From Chitinophaga niabensis (lineage in GTDB: Bacteria > Bacteroidota > Bacteroidia > Chitinophagales > Chitinophagaceae): a stretch of 64,000 nt of DNA. Positions within the stretch are counted from its first letter, which is position 1; each line of letters begins with the position of its first letter. The DNA lies in NCBI RefSeq assembly GCF_039545795.1, contig NZ_CP154260.1, positions 4,841,001 through 4,905,000 on the forward strand, in the 5' to 3' direction. Positions 1 through 9,113 of the stretch are shown piece after piece. The notes below the pieces were generated by a model, which worked only from the letters and a program-made list of their open reading frames with translations, had not been told where the DNA came from and ran no database searches. The translations under genes were made by a program, and so were the position numbers.

Positions 1-336
1 CATCCGGATTATGAGCGAATGGTAAAAGTACAGGTATACATTAAGGAGAATATAGATAAAAAACTTTCTGTTCCAATGCTGGCCCGGAAATTCTCGCTTC
101 CGCCAGCCCAACTGCGAAGAACTTATTTACAGGTGTTTAAACAGCAAATGTGGGAGTATATTCGTACTGAAAGGTTACACCGGGCAACCATATTGTTGTT
201 GGAAACAGAAATGCCGGTACATGAGATTGCCTGGGAAGTAGGATATGAATCCGCTGCGGGATTTACACGGGTATTTACCTTTACCTTTAGGCAATCTCCC
301 ACGGACTACCGCAAATCATACAGAAAAGCGAGTTAA
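1..336 (+). CDS. AraC-family transcriptional regulator, C-terminal part (5' end outside window)
   Basis: The reading frame is open from base 1 (His-Pro-Asp-Tyr-Glu-Arg precede the first Met at base 19), so the gene probably begins before the window. The visible 105 residues after that Met form the two helix-turn-helix units of an AraC/XylS DNA-binding domain. The first unit includes LSVPMLARKFSLPPAQLRR. The second carries the signature run IAWEVGYESAAGFTRVF followed by SPTDYRK, which is the usual end of the domain. Any ligand-binding or partner domain would lie upstream. Its target is unknown. A stand-alone small AraC protein starting at base 19 is possible but less likely. Confidence 0.85.
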   Translation, partial: HPDYERMVKVQVYIKENIDKKLSVPMLARKFSLPPAQLRRTYLQVFKQQMWEYIRTERLHRATILLLETEMPVHEIAWEVGYESAAGFTRVFTFTFRQSPTDYRKSYRKAS

Positions 337-584
337 AATTTCCTTGCAAAGGATTTTCTCATTGCGGCAACAGAAGCTCAAAAAATGATAGCGATTTTTA
401 CGGCAGAAATTTTACATTTGATATGAGAGTGCATTACATGGCCTGTAACTGAAAGAGTATCGCATCATCTACTATTCATCCGCCAAACTCCATCTTTATT
501 TACTTTTTTTCGTTCGAGAAAAGCAGCTTTCCATCCTTTAGTTAATCCATATCTAAATTCCTGTCATCAGAATAATTTATTACT

Positions 585-1034
585 ATGTCACGTCGTAAAT
601 GGATAATGGAGACCATTCTGCTACTGCTGTTCATTCTATATGTTTACACAGCAGGTAGCAAGCTGATCAATTACAACGCCACTGTATTTCAAATGAATGC
701 TCAGCCATTTGACAACAAGTATACCCCCTTTTTAGTATTGGGTATACCTATTGCTGAGTTCATTGTGGCCGGAATGCTCATTTTCAAAAGAACCCTGCTG
801 AAGGGGCTGTGGGCATCTTTATTTCTGCTTACTTTATTCACGGGTTACATCATTCTGGTTAAGCTCAATTACTATGGAACAATTCCTTGTTCCTGCGGAG
901 GAGTACTAAAAGATCTGACCTGGACGAAACATCTTTTCTTCAATTTATTCTTCATGGGTATTAGCATTGTGGGGATCCTTCTGGAAAAAAGAGGACTACA
1001 ATCCCGGCAGTTCAATACAATGAGTTTGTCTTAA
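585..1034 (+). CDS. MauE/DoxX-like redox-associated integral membrane protein
   Basis: A 149-residue protein with four predicted membrane segments (about residues 8-28, 48-66, 70-92 and 112-134). A cysteine motif, CSCGG, sits in the loop before the last segment. This layout matches the MauE/DoxX superfamily. MauE itself is needed to mature the disulfide-rich methylamine dehydrogenase small subunit, and relatives in Bacteroidota are usually unassigned. The next gene, 100 bp downstream on the same strand, encodes a small secreted peptide with two cysteines, so a role in thiol or disulfide chemistry of that peptide is a reasonable inference. No methylamine genes are nearby. The family call is fairly secure; the function is not. 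Confidence 0.75.
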   Translation: MSRRKWIMETILLLLFILYVYTAGSKLINYNATVFQMNAQPFDNKYTPFLVLGIPIAEFIVAGMLIFKRTLLKGLWASLFLLTLFTGYIILVKLNYYGTIPCSCGGVLKDLTWTKHLFFNLFFMGISIVGILLEKRGLQSRQFNTMSLS

Positions 1035-1133
1035 AACAAAGCACGAAACTATATTTATGACAGGTGAAATGGCCATACCTGGGTCAAATGGCCAATATAT
1101 ACATTAGACCAATTCTATTAAAAATCAACTATT

Positions 1134-1403
1134 ATGAGAAAGCTCAAGCTCGCATCATTAGCATTAGTTATGTTTATCAGCGCAGTAGGCGCCTATGGGA
1201 ATTACAAGGCGAATAATACTCTTTATTATGTTATGCCAAACACCAGTCCTACACAAACAAGCTATCAGGTAGCATCAGTCCCTCCTTCTGAAGGATGTAT
1301 CGGCAATGCCGAATTGGTTTGCACTGTTGTTGCTTCATTCGGCTATTCCTCGGGGCAATTCATACCTGCTTCCGAAGCGACCATTTTCACACTTTACAAT
1401 TAA
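1134..1403 (+). CDS. Small secreted two-cysteine peptide (DUF6520-like)
   Basis: An 89-residue protein with an N-terminal signal peptide (MRKLKLASLALVMFISAVGA). The mature part of about 68 residues is rich in Ser, Thr, Pro and Asn and has two cysteines eight residues apart in EGCIGNAELVCTV. This is the style of the short Bacteroidota secreted peptides grouped as DUF6520, which often stand beside a MauE/DoxX protein, as here. The function of that family is unknown. A hairpin after the stop (1420-1458) probably ends the two-gene transcript. The family name is from recall of the pattern and was not searched. Confidence 0.6.
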   Translation: MRKLKLASLALVMFISAVGAYGNYKANNTLYYVMPNTSPTQTSYQVASVPPSEGCIGNAELVCTVVASFGYSSGQFIPASEATIFTLYN

Positions 1404-1419
1404 TACCAACAAAAGCCAA

Positions 1420-1458
1420 AAAGGATTACTTCGGGTTGTCAATCTGAGGTAATCCTTT
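1420..1458. terminator. Putative bidirectional terminator between the secreted-peptide gene and susD
   Basis: A 10-bp inverted repeat, AAAGGATTAC (1420-1429) and GTAATCCTTT (1449-1458), with a 19-base loop. It lies between two convergent genes, and both arms end in short A/T runs. It can serve both strands. No long U-tract is present, so the strength is uncertain. Confidence 0.5.
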
Positions 1459-1472
1459 CCCATTATCAGTCA

Positions 1473-2864
1473 TTATCGTTCATTCTGTTGTATCCCTGTA
1501 AAATCGATTTCATTCTGAGGAAATGGATAAACGTAACGTTTATCATTTGGAGGTAGTTCGGCTAAAGTACCATTATATAATCTTTTTAGAACACGTGCAA
1601 ATCTGGTCTCCTTGTTGAGACGTCTCAAGTCCTGCCATCTGATCTGTCCCGTAAAAGGCAATTCTTTCCTTCTTTCTTCTAGTATTCTAATTAATGCAGA
1701 ATCGGGATTAGTTGTAACAAAGGGTATATAGGTACCTCTTCTATACCGGTTTTCCAATAATTTATTCAGGTCTTCTAATGCTGAAGTCACGCTATTTAAT
1801 CTCGCATTGCATTCTGCTCTGATTAAATAGACTTCATTAATTGCAATACCGGCAAAGTTCACATCATTACCAGTATAAGCACCTCTAAACTTAGCCTTCC
1901 CCGTAATATCAGTAGCAAATAAATATGCTTTTCGAAGATCATTATCATTGTACGATTGAAACAATAAACTATCTACAAAAGACCTGTTAAATGAGACACT
2001 AGGGGCAATTGCTGTATGCTGAAATCCTGTTGCGTAAAACACAATTTCCGGATTCTCCAACTTAAAGTCAGGAAATCTATAGGGTTTAGCAATGGAAATC
2101 ACATCACTATTAAAATCCAATAATCTATTAGAATATGTTAATGCAGAATCAGAAAAACTCTTAGCGTTTGCATAGTCCCCCATTTGGAGATAGGCCTTGG
2201 CCAGCAAAGTAAATGCAGCAGACTTACAAGGCCGGGTTTTATATACAGCTATCACCGGCAATAGCAAGGTCGCATTTTTTAAATCATTAATGATCTGGCT
2301 ATAAGTCTGCTGAACGGAAGATCGTGGTTCCAGATGGTGCACATCCGATTTTGTCCTAACACAAATACCCAAATCATTAGTTGCTGTATTTACATCGTAC
2401 TGTTTACAAAACAGCGCTGCCAGCTCATAGAAAATCATCGATCTGAAAAATAATGCCTGCCCCTTCACATTATTATAATCAGCGACTTTTTCAGTCGCTA
2501 TATCAAGGGCTGCCAACCCTTCAAGAACAATGTTTGCACTGGCAATAATATTATAAGCTGAATTATACTCTGATGAAGCTTCTCCTTCAAAAATATCTTT
2601 GTTCCATAAATAACTATTCCTACCTACAGTGTTTATGATTTGCACAGTGCCGTCCAAAAAATAATAATCATCAGCTCCTAATAGACCAATAGAAGGATAA
2701 CTTGCATTCATTATTGTGCTGTTATCAAGTATCGCCTGAAAATCCTTTAATGTTTCTGGCACATTATCTGATATTTGCCTTTTTTCATCCAACCATTCAT
2801 TTTGCTTTTTGCAACTACAAAAAACAAGTGCACAAATAAAAAATATTCTTAACACATTTTTCAT
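1473..2864 (-). CDS. SusD/RagB family outer-membrane lipoprotein
   Basis: The protein is 463 residues if started at the Met at 2864, which I prefer. That Met opens a lipoprotein signal (MKNVLRIFFICALVFCSC) and is preceded by GGAGGA, whereas the longer frame overlaps susC. SusD proteins are surface lipoproteins that capture nutrient on the lid of the SusC transporter. The C-terminal half has the usual EVYLIRAECNARL helix repeat and the ending ERRKELPFTGQIRWQDLRRLN. The substrate cannot be told from sequence. The gene follows susC by 10 bp. Its base composition is clearly lower in GC than the sigma/FecR part of the same locus and matches the 3' quarter of susC, suggesting the two were acquired or exchanged together. 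Confidence 0.9.
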   Translation of the reverse strand: MKNVLRIFFICALVFCSCKKQNEWLDEKRQISDNVPETLKDFQAILDNSTIMNASYPSIGLLGADDYYFLDGTVQIINTVGRNSYLWNKDIFEGEASSEYNSAYNIIASANIVLEGLAALDIATEKVADYNNVKGQALFFRSMIFYELAALFCKQYDVNTATNDLGICVRTKSDVHHLEPRSSVQQTYSQIINDLKNATLLLPVIAVYKTRPCKSAAFTLLAKAYLQMGDYANAKSFSDSALTYSNRLLDFNSDVISIAKPYRFPDFKLENPEIVFYATGFQHTAIAPSVSFNRSFVDSLLFQSYNDNDLRKAYLFATDITGKAKFRGAYTGNDVNFAGIAINEVYLIRAECNARLNSVTSALEDLNKLLENRYRRGTYIPFVTTNPDSALIRILEERRKELPFTGQIRWQDLRRLNKETRFARVLKRLYNGTLAELPPNDKRYVYPFPQNEIDFTGIQQNER

Positions 2865-2874
2865 TTCCTCCAAT

Positions 2875-5800
2875 TTAAAAATTAGCTTGAACACCTATAG
2901 AAAAAGTAAAAGGATTAGGTAAGTTATGACTGCCTGGAATATGGTATACATCAGGGTCAATCTTAAACTTATTTGCCCGCCAAATAATGCCCAAATTATT
3001 TAGATAAGAATAGACTTGGACCCTTTTGAATGCTGCTCCAAACAGCCTTGAATCACCTAACGTATACCCAATTCTTATATCCTGTAATCTCACATGATCT
3101 CCCCTTTCTACCAGTAATTCAGAATATTGATAAAAGTCACTGCGTTGATTATTGCCAGGATAAGTTAGTGATGGAACGTCTGTTTTTAGTTCATCTCCCG
3201 GTTGCTTCCAGCTATTCGAATAATCACGATTCATGTAAAAGAGCAAAATACCTTGATAATTCAAATTAACACTTGGCCTTCTAAAATAATATCCCAGTTT
3301 ATAAGTAATATTAAAAGATAAAGAGAAGTTCTTGTATAATAAATCATTCCTAACAGATCCAAAAACAGTTGGTGTAGCCGAACCATGAAATACCAGGCTA
3401 TCTGGATTGGAATTTCTTATAATACTATTATAATCCTTGCTGATCTGCCCATTCAGCATTCCTTGAGGATCACCAGTTTTAGGATCTAGCCCTGCCCATT
3501 TATAGCTTAGCATGCCTCTCAATGGCTTTCCAACTACATATAATAAATTTCCTGGCTCTTTAGTTATGACAGAATTAGAAGTTGGTTTAAAAGAATATGC
3601 GGTAATCCTATCATTTAATACATTGAAAAGTATTGTGGAATTCCATTTTACTCTTCCAGTCATAATACGTCCAGTGATAGATACATCCAATCCTTTGGCC
3701 AATATACTTGCTGAGTTTTTGTTAATTGTACCAAATCCAACTTGCGGAGCCAACGTCACCCTCTCCACCAGATCAACCCCATTCTTCCTATAATACTCAA
3801 CCGTCCCCGAAACCCTCGCTCCCTTCGTACTAAAATCAACCCCAAAATTCATCAGTTTCACCTTCTCCCATCTTAACTGATCATTAGCCGGGTTAAGCGC
3901 AATAATGGAAGTAGCCCCGGTCAAAGGATTAGTGAAATTAGTCCCCGTCAGATATGCAGAGCCGTTATAAACATTCCCATTGAAACCATAGGAAGCCCTT
4001 AACTTCAGGTAGGGCAACCATTTGATATTATAGAACATCTCCCTGTTCATCTCCCATCCTGCACCTACTGACCAAAGCGGAGTGATCTTCTCATTTGCCT
4101 TCACCCCAAACAGGTTAGCGCCATCTTTTCTTCCACTTAATGTAAAGTCGTACCGCTTATTATAACTATATCCGATGTTAGCGTAATAAGAAACATATCT
4201 GCTTAAAGTTCCCAGCACTGCTCCGTTCAGCGGTAATAAAGGAGTATTCAAGGTAGAGACACCTACAGGATTAGTAGGGTACAGGATATTCAGGTTCAGA
4301 TTTCCGTCCGGCATGCCAAATTCATCAAAATGCCCTACCGTATTCCTTTCCGTGCCTGTAGCAGAGATCTCCCTTATTTCAGCACCCACAATACTGGTAA
4401 TATCATGCTGACCAAAGCTCTGGTTGTAATTCAAACTTGCCCGGAGATTATGGATCCGCCAGTCATAATTGCCTTTGGACAAAATACCGCCTCTGGGGAA
4501 ATTATACTTGATCGTCTGCGTAGCGGTATCATATACAGAGAACCGGTTGATCAGGTTCCGGGTGAAATACGTCTCCTCGCCTCTGTAATTCCTTGCCTCA
4601 ATCAATTGTTTTTCATGCTGATATAAAACTTCTGCATTCAGGAAAGATGCGATCTTATATTTAACTGCAGCCCGGAGAACGATACCCTGGATGGTTGTAT
4701 AATTATTCCCTTGCTTAATTTCGTCCAATGGCCTGTACCGCCAATCCAGGAATCCCAGCCTTGAGACACTGTCAGTATAGTCGGTCCTGTAATCTCTCAT
4801 AGTAGGTAATGCTTCTCCGTTCCCATCTGCCAGTTTAGCATACGGGTACAACACATCATAAGTAGAGCCTCCGGTTTTAACAGCACCATACCTCAGTTCA
4901 TTATGCTGCATCACCTTGCTATAACTGTAATTCATAAATGCTGTAACCTCCAGGTTCTTGGCCGGCATGAACATACTGGAAGAAGTGATCGTAGTTCTGT
5001 ACATCCCATTTCTCACGAGGTTATCTCTGTTCCTGTCGTGGCCCAGTGATAAATAGTAAGTAATATCTTTAGAACCACCCCGCAGGTTAACTGCATATTG
5101 CTGGTTGATCGAGCTTTGGTACATATGTTTCAGGAAGTCCTTTCGTACATCATTACCTTTTAACTGATTGATCTGGGCTTCTGCTTCTTCACTGGTCAGT
5201 TGTTGTGCTCTTTCTTTCGCGAGGATCTCTACCACAGGAGATAATGGAGGTCTGCCTGTTGTATTATTAATATCTGAATTGAAATATCCCAGGTTAAACA
5301 GGTGCCGTTCAACGGAAATGTAATCTGCTGAATTCAGATAGTTCGGATCATAATATAGATCCGGCCGGCTTCCAATGGTGATGTTTGTGTTGAAGTCGAT
5401 CTTCATCTTCTCATTCAGTCTGCCTTTTTTGGTAGTAAGAACAATTACCCCGTTACCGCTTCTTGCACCCCAGATACTGGCAGATGCCGCATCCTTCAGT
5501 ACAGTAATGGATTCAATGTCATTTGGATTAATATTCCTGACATCTCCTTCATAAGGGAAATTGTCTAATACAATCAGGGGATTGACATTTACCTGGTTCG
5601 GAGATAAAGTACTTAAACCTCTGAGGGAAAGACCAAAAGAGGTGACGGACGGCATTTTTGAAATATTCCCCGGCGTGGAAGTGGTAAAGTTCAACAGACC
5701 GCTGGTCACTCCATCCAACCTGTCCAGGATATTTGTACCTACCCTTCTTTGCACCAGCGTGCTGTCCAGTGGTACGAAGGAACCTGTAGAACGTTCCATG

Positions 5801-6441
5801 GGCAGGCTTTGGTAACCGGTAGATACAATTGTAACACCTTCTATTTGTGTAACGCCTGCGTCGAGGGTGAAGGAAAGTTCGGTTTCATTTTCCAGGAAGA
5901 ATTGTTTGCTGAGATATCCTACAGAACTGATCACCAGCCAGGTACGTTTTGGAACATTATCAATGGTAAAACGTCCATTTGCTCCCGTGGTAGCACCTTT
6001 GTTTGTTCCTTTCACGATGATGGTAGTGCCGGGCAGGGGATTACCATCTGTATCCATGATGATGCCGGAAACTTTAAGTACTTCCTTAGGCTTCACTTCA
6101 GCAGATGTTTCTTTCTGATACAGCACGATCTGTGTATTCACCAATACCCAGCTGACGTTCAAACCCTCTGTCACTTTGTTCATCACATCGCGGATGCTTG
6201 CATTTCTGAAGTTGACGCGCAACTTTGATTCTTTGTTAATGATGGAATTTTCAAAAGTAACTGTAAGGCCTGTCTGTTTCTGAATGGCTTTGAAGATATT
6301 AGCCATGGAAACATTACCGGAATAAGTGAGGGTACGTTCTTCTGAAGCGGAGTTTTGGGCATGCACTGTCAGGGAAATGAACATGCATATGATCATCCAT
6401 TTGGGGTGTCCACTGATGAAAGGCATAATCTTACCTGACAT
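2875..6441 (-). CDS. SusC/RagA family TonB-dependent transporter with STN domain
   Basis: About 1188 residues. I chose the Met at 6441 because AAGGA stands seven bases before it; an in-frame Met at 6516 also exists. After the signal peptide (ending SLTVHAQ) comes an STN domain (about 30-100 of this product), which in sigma-regulated transducers contacts the FecR anti-sigma factor. Then follow a carboxypeptidase-regulatory-like domain (GIIMDTDGNPLPGTTI), a plug domain with the SusC hallmark DIESITVLKDAASASIWG, and a long beta-barrel ending in a C-terminal Phe. With SusD it forms the SusCD uptake complex in the outer membrane. The neighbouring sigma factor and FecR make self-regulation by substrate likely. 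GC content drops sharply near base 3780, about residue 887, within the barrel. Confidence 0.93.
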   Translation of the reverse strand: MSGKIMPFISGHPKWMIICMFISLTVHAQNSASEERTLTYSGNVSMANIFKAIQKQTGLTVTFENSIINKESKLRVNFRNASIRDVMNKVTEGLNVSWVLVNTQIVLYQKETSAEVKPKEVLKVSGIIMDTDGNPLPGTTIIVKGTNKGATTGANGRFTIDNVPKRTWLVISSVGYLSKQFFLENETELSFTLDAGVTQIEGVTIVSTGYQSLPMERSTGSFVPLDSTLVQRRVGTNILDRLDGVTSGLLNFTTSTPGNISKMPSVTSFGLSLRGLSTLSPNQVNVNPLIVLDNFPYEGDVRNINPNDIESITVLKDAASASIWGARSGNGVIVLTTKKGRLNEKMKIDFNTNITIGSRPDLYYDPNYLNSADYISVERHLFNLGYFNSDINNTTGRPPLSPVVEILAKERAQQLTSEEAEAQINQLKGNDVRKDFLKHMYQSSINQQYAVNLRGGSKDITYYLSLGHDRNRDNLVRNGMYRTTITSSSMFMPAKNLEVTAFMNYSYSKVMQHNELRYGAVKTGGSTYDVLYPYAKLADGNGEALPTMRDYRTDYTDSVSRLGFLDWRYRPLDEIKQGNNYTTIQGIVLRAAVKYKIASFLNAEVLYQHEKQLIEARNYRGEETYFTRNLINRFSVYDTATQTIKYNFPRGGILSKGNYDWRIHNLRASLNYNQSFGQHDITSIVGAEIREISATGTERNTVGHFDEFGMPDGNLNLNILYPTNPVGVSTLNTPLLPLNGAVLGTLSRYVSYYANIGYSYNKRYDFTLSGRKDGANLFGVKANEKITPLWSVGAGWEMNREMFYNIKWLPYLKLRASYGFNGNVYNGSAYLTGTNFTNPLTGATSIIALNPANDQLRWEKVKLMNFGVDFSTKGARVSGTVEYYRKNGVDLVERVTLAPQVGFGTINKNSASILAKGLDVSITGRIMTGRVKWNSTILFNVLNDRITAYSFKPTSNSVITKEPGNLLYVVGKPLRGMLSYKWAGLDPKTGDPQGMLNGQISKDYNSIIRNSNPDSLVFHGSATPTVFGSVRNDLLYKNFSLSFNITYKLGYYFRRPSVNLNYQGILLFYMNRDYSNSWKQPGDELKTDVPSLTYPGNNQRSDFYQYSELLVERGDHVRLQDIRIGYTLGDSRLFGAAFKRVQVYSYLNNLGIIWRANKFKIDPDVYHIPGSHNLPNPFTFSIGVQANF

Positions 6442-6624
6442 TGTTAATTCCTTGAATTTTTCATATGTGCTGTTGCCCATTGGAGCAACAGGTTCCTGGA
6501 TGCAATAAACTGGCAATCAAATTCTATTCCCACAGACATTGGTTCTAGGTATAACAACCTGAATATAAAAAAATTGGTCGACGATATACAATGTAATACC
6601 GGAAAAACATTCTCTAATAAACAA

Positions 6625-6647
6625 AATCCTATGCTGGCGATAGGATT
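6625..6647 (-). terminator. Putative terminator after the ECF sigma gene
   Basis: An 8-bp inverted repeat, AATCCTAT and ATAGGATT, with a 7-base loop. Read on the minus strand it is followed by TTTGTTTATT. It sits between the sigma gene and susC, implying that susC/susD is a separate transcript, as expected if its promoter is the target of the sigma factor. Confidence 0.55.
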
Positions 6648-6687
6648 GCTATTGTCTTAAGCCCGGTAAATTCTTCTATCTGTGAGA

Positions 6688-7221
6688 TCACTTTAGATTC
6701 CCCAATAATTCCCGCAACGTTTTCAAGGCTATTTTCACATGACTTCTAACGGTTTCCATATTCAATCCCATTTCAAGCCCTACTTCCCGATAAGTCTTTC
6801 TGTCCAGATGGGATTTGATAAAGGCCCATCGTCTTTGCTCGGGTAATGTCTGAACTGCTTCGTTGATCCTTTTGCGTATTTCCCACACTTCTGCATAGTT
6901 CTTATGCTCAAACTGAGGAGCCGTTTCGGAAAAACGGTCCTTCTTGCGCTGGTTGTTCTGTACAACGCGCTGGCGGCTAAGTGAGTTATTCCTAACCGCA
7001 CAGTATAAGTAGGATATGTAGGCTGCCGGCTTAACACGGTCAAGGTGACCCTTCTCCCAAAGTATAATAAATGTTTCCTGCACAACATCTTCAGCTTCAT
7101 ATAGATCACGTAGAATACCGTAAGATTCCATGATCAGTGATTCACGAAACTTAAAAAATAGCTTTTGCAGTATTTCCTGGGAACGGCCCGAATCCTTTGG
7201 AGTTGTGCGATCTTCCCTCAT
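6688..7221 (-). CDS. ECF RNA polymerase sigma-70 factor (Bacteroidota FecI-like)
   Basis: A 177-residue sigma factor. Region 2 is seen in YEAEDVVQETFIILWEK (about residues 41-57). Region 4 is seen in LPEQRRWAFIKSHLDRKTYREVG and the helix-turn-helix MGLNMETVRSHVKIALKTLRE (about 125-172). The family normally pairs with a membrane FecR anti-sigma factor and switches on the adjacent susC/susD when the STN-containing SusC signals. Here fecR lies upstream, separated by a small gene and 255 bp, instead of downstream. A hairpin follows the gene. Confidence 0.92.
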   Translation of the reverse strand: MREDRTTPKDSGRSQEILQKLFFKFRESLIMESYGILRDLYEAEDVVQETFIILWEKGHLDRVKPAAYISYLYCAVRNNSLSRQRVVQNNQRKKDRFSETAPQFEHKNYAEVWEIRKRINEAVQTLPEQRRWAFIKSHLDRKTYREVGLEMGLNMETVRSHVKIALKTLRELLGNLK

Positions 7222-7476
7222 GGCTCAAGGATATAATATATCAATCATAAAACAAATGGAAGAAAACCAAAACAAAGCCCCTCGTCTGCAGGAGCATGTT
7301 TGGGTAAAAACAATTCAAAAATAAAAGATTGTTTTCATTGAAGTTACAGAAAATAGCAAAGAGGGGCTAAACAAAAGATGTTAATCTTCGGTTAACAGGG
7401 ATTGGGGTGAGGCCATGCAGGTTGCTCCCTTAACAGGGAAGGTAACAACACAAAAAAAGCTTGGGGATTAGGATTA

Positions 7477-7689
7477 CTAACGAATGCGTTCGGAATTTCT
7501 GACTATTTCGATATGGTATCCCATGAGAGACAAAAGTTCACTGGCGTCATCTAATTTCTCCATTAATTCTTCACGAACATTTGAGCCATGTTCACCAGCT
7601 CTGCGGGCAACTTCCTCCCAGTTGAGATTGTCCTCAAGAAGGATATATTGGATTCGGTTCGTAATGAGATCAAAGTTGTTCATGGTCAA
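7477..7689 (-). CDS. Small acidic protein of unknown function inside the sigma/FecR module
   Basis: Seventy residues, or 68 if the second Met is used. The product is soluble, with no signal or membrane segment. It is predicted to be mostly helical with charged heptad-like stretches (NWEEVARRAGEHG, REELMEKLDDASELLSLMGY). I do not recognise the family. It lies 42 bp after fecR on the same strand and before the sigma gene, so it may be co-transcribed with fecR. An accessory role in the sigma/anti-sigma circuit is only a guess from position. Confidence 0.5.
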   Translation of the reverse strand: MTMNNFDLITNRIQYILLEDNLNWEEVARRAGEHGSNVREELMEKLDDASELLSLMGYHIEIVRNSERIR

Positions 7690-7731
7690 TTCAGTATTAA
7701 TAAGTTACGTGTTACTGGAGATCTTCTGTTG

Positions 7732-8886
7732 TTATTGTAAATGGAGTATGTTTCCTTCAAATCTGTAATTCACGCCTTTTGCTATTTTCAACACGGCAAG
7801 GAGTTCTTCAAGTGGCCGGGATTTATCCAGCTTTACATCAAATTTATATTCTGCAATAGCCGGGTTGTCGTACACCATCTTTACATCATACCAGCGGTCA
7901 ACCACATCTGCTATCTCCTTCATGTTTGCACCTTCAAAAAAGTACACCCCGTCCATCCATGATAATGCCCTTGATGCTTCAAACCTTTGAACCACAATAG
8001 GTTCACCGGTTTTCCAGCTGGCCTCCTGGTTAGGTTGCAACAGCACTTCCTTCCCTCCAGCTACCGCTTTAATACTACCCTCTACAAGTGAAGTGGTTGT
8101 TTTACCAGGCTCATATGTATTCACGTTAAAGGATGTACCCAAAACACGGATATCTCCATTAGGTGTATGAACAATAAAAGGTTTCTCTGCATTCTTCGCT
8201 ACCTCAAAGTAGGCCTCTCCTTTCACTTCCACCTCCCGGGTGTTTCCTGTGAAGGAGAATGGAAAACGCAGGCTGGAAGAGGAATTGAGGGTTACAACCG
8301 TACCATCCCCCAGCAGGATCTTGTAATCCTTTTTAGCAGGTACTTCAAGGGAATTCCATAAACTGCCTCCCCCCGGCCGCTGCTGATAACGCAATGTTTT
8401 ATTCTCACTCATCAACTGCACATCTCCGATCAACCTGGAACTATTTGATTCCGGTCCGGTTAAAGCTACCTCCTCTCCGGAGTATAATTTCAACCTGATA
8501 TCATATGATTTCTCCGCTTTTTCGGTGGCGGCTGAATAGTTAATAAATTGTTGTTGGGGTTTAACCCAAAGGAACCAGGTGCCTAATCCGATCACTAATA
8601 AAACAGTAGCCGCGGCTACCAGGTTACGAACGGTCAGGTACCTCACCGGCTCGTCCTCCCGCTCCATAATAACCTCCATCAATTCATTCCACCGGGTACT
8701 GGTAGGCCTCTCCCTTAAAAGCTCCCTCATTTCCGGAGAGGCATACAATTCATCCAGATCCCGGCACATTTGCCGGATCCCGGGGTCTTCCATAGCCGCC
8801 TCCAACTCCAGCTTTTCCTGTTCGGAAAGCCTATCCATAAGTTGTTGCAGGTATAATTGCCTGATATGGTTGTGATCTGGTTCCAT
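7732..8886 (-). CDS. FecR-family anti-sigma factor
   Basis: A 384-residue inner-membrane protein. The cytoplasmic N-terminus (about 1-85) would bind the sigma factor. A single membrane segment follows at about 87-108 (NLVAAATVLLVIGLGTWFLW). The periplasmic FecR domain covers about 180-280 and contains LLGDGTVVTLNSSSSLRFP and VKGEAYFEVAKN. A DUF4974 domain at the C-terminus (about 310-382) receives the STN domain of SusC. The organisation is standard for Bacteroidota. The gene order is not: fecR comes first on this strand, ahead of the small gene, sigma and susC. Confidence 0.92.
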   Translation of the reverse strand: MEPDHNHIRQLYLQQLMDRLSEQEKLELEAAMEDPGIRQMCRDLDELYASPEMRELLRERPTSTRWNELMEVIMEREDEPVRYLTVRNLVAAATVLLVIGLGTWFLWVKPQQQFINYSAATEKAEKSYDIRLKLYSGEEVALTGPESNSSRLIGDVQLMSENKTLRYQQRPGGGSLWNSLEVPAKKDYKILLGDGTVVTLNSSSSLRFPFSFTGNTREVEVKGEAYFEVAKNAEKPFIVHTPNGDIRVLGTSFNVNTYEPGKTTTSLVEGSIKAVAGGKEVLLQPNQEASWKTGEPIVVQRFEASRALSWMDGVYFFEGANMKEIADVVDRWYDVKMVYDNPAIAEYKFDVKLDKSRPLEELLAVLKIAKGVNYRFEGNILHLQ

Positions 8887-9113
8887 AAATGATATTAAGC
8901 GATGTCAATAATAAGATGAATTTTTAAGGGGGACAGGGTGTATCCCATCTGAAAAATAATTCAATTTCTGCAGTAACCATGCAAAAACGGAAGGGTAACT
9001 ACGTGTATCCCAAACACTTCTTTTAAGCATCCTCAGCCAGGGGCCTGCATTCACAACATTTTTCCACAGGATGGAACAGCATTTGGCCCATGAAGGGCAC
9101 TAATTTCTAAACA

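Noticed and set aside
1501..1510. A fifth exact AAATCGATTT, like the LacI operator core
   Set aside because: It lies in the susD coding region (Asn-Glu-Ile-Asp-Phe) far from any start codon, and the flanking GC/WGC bases of the true sites are missing. Probably chance.
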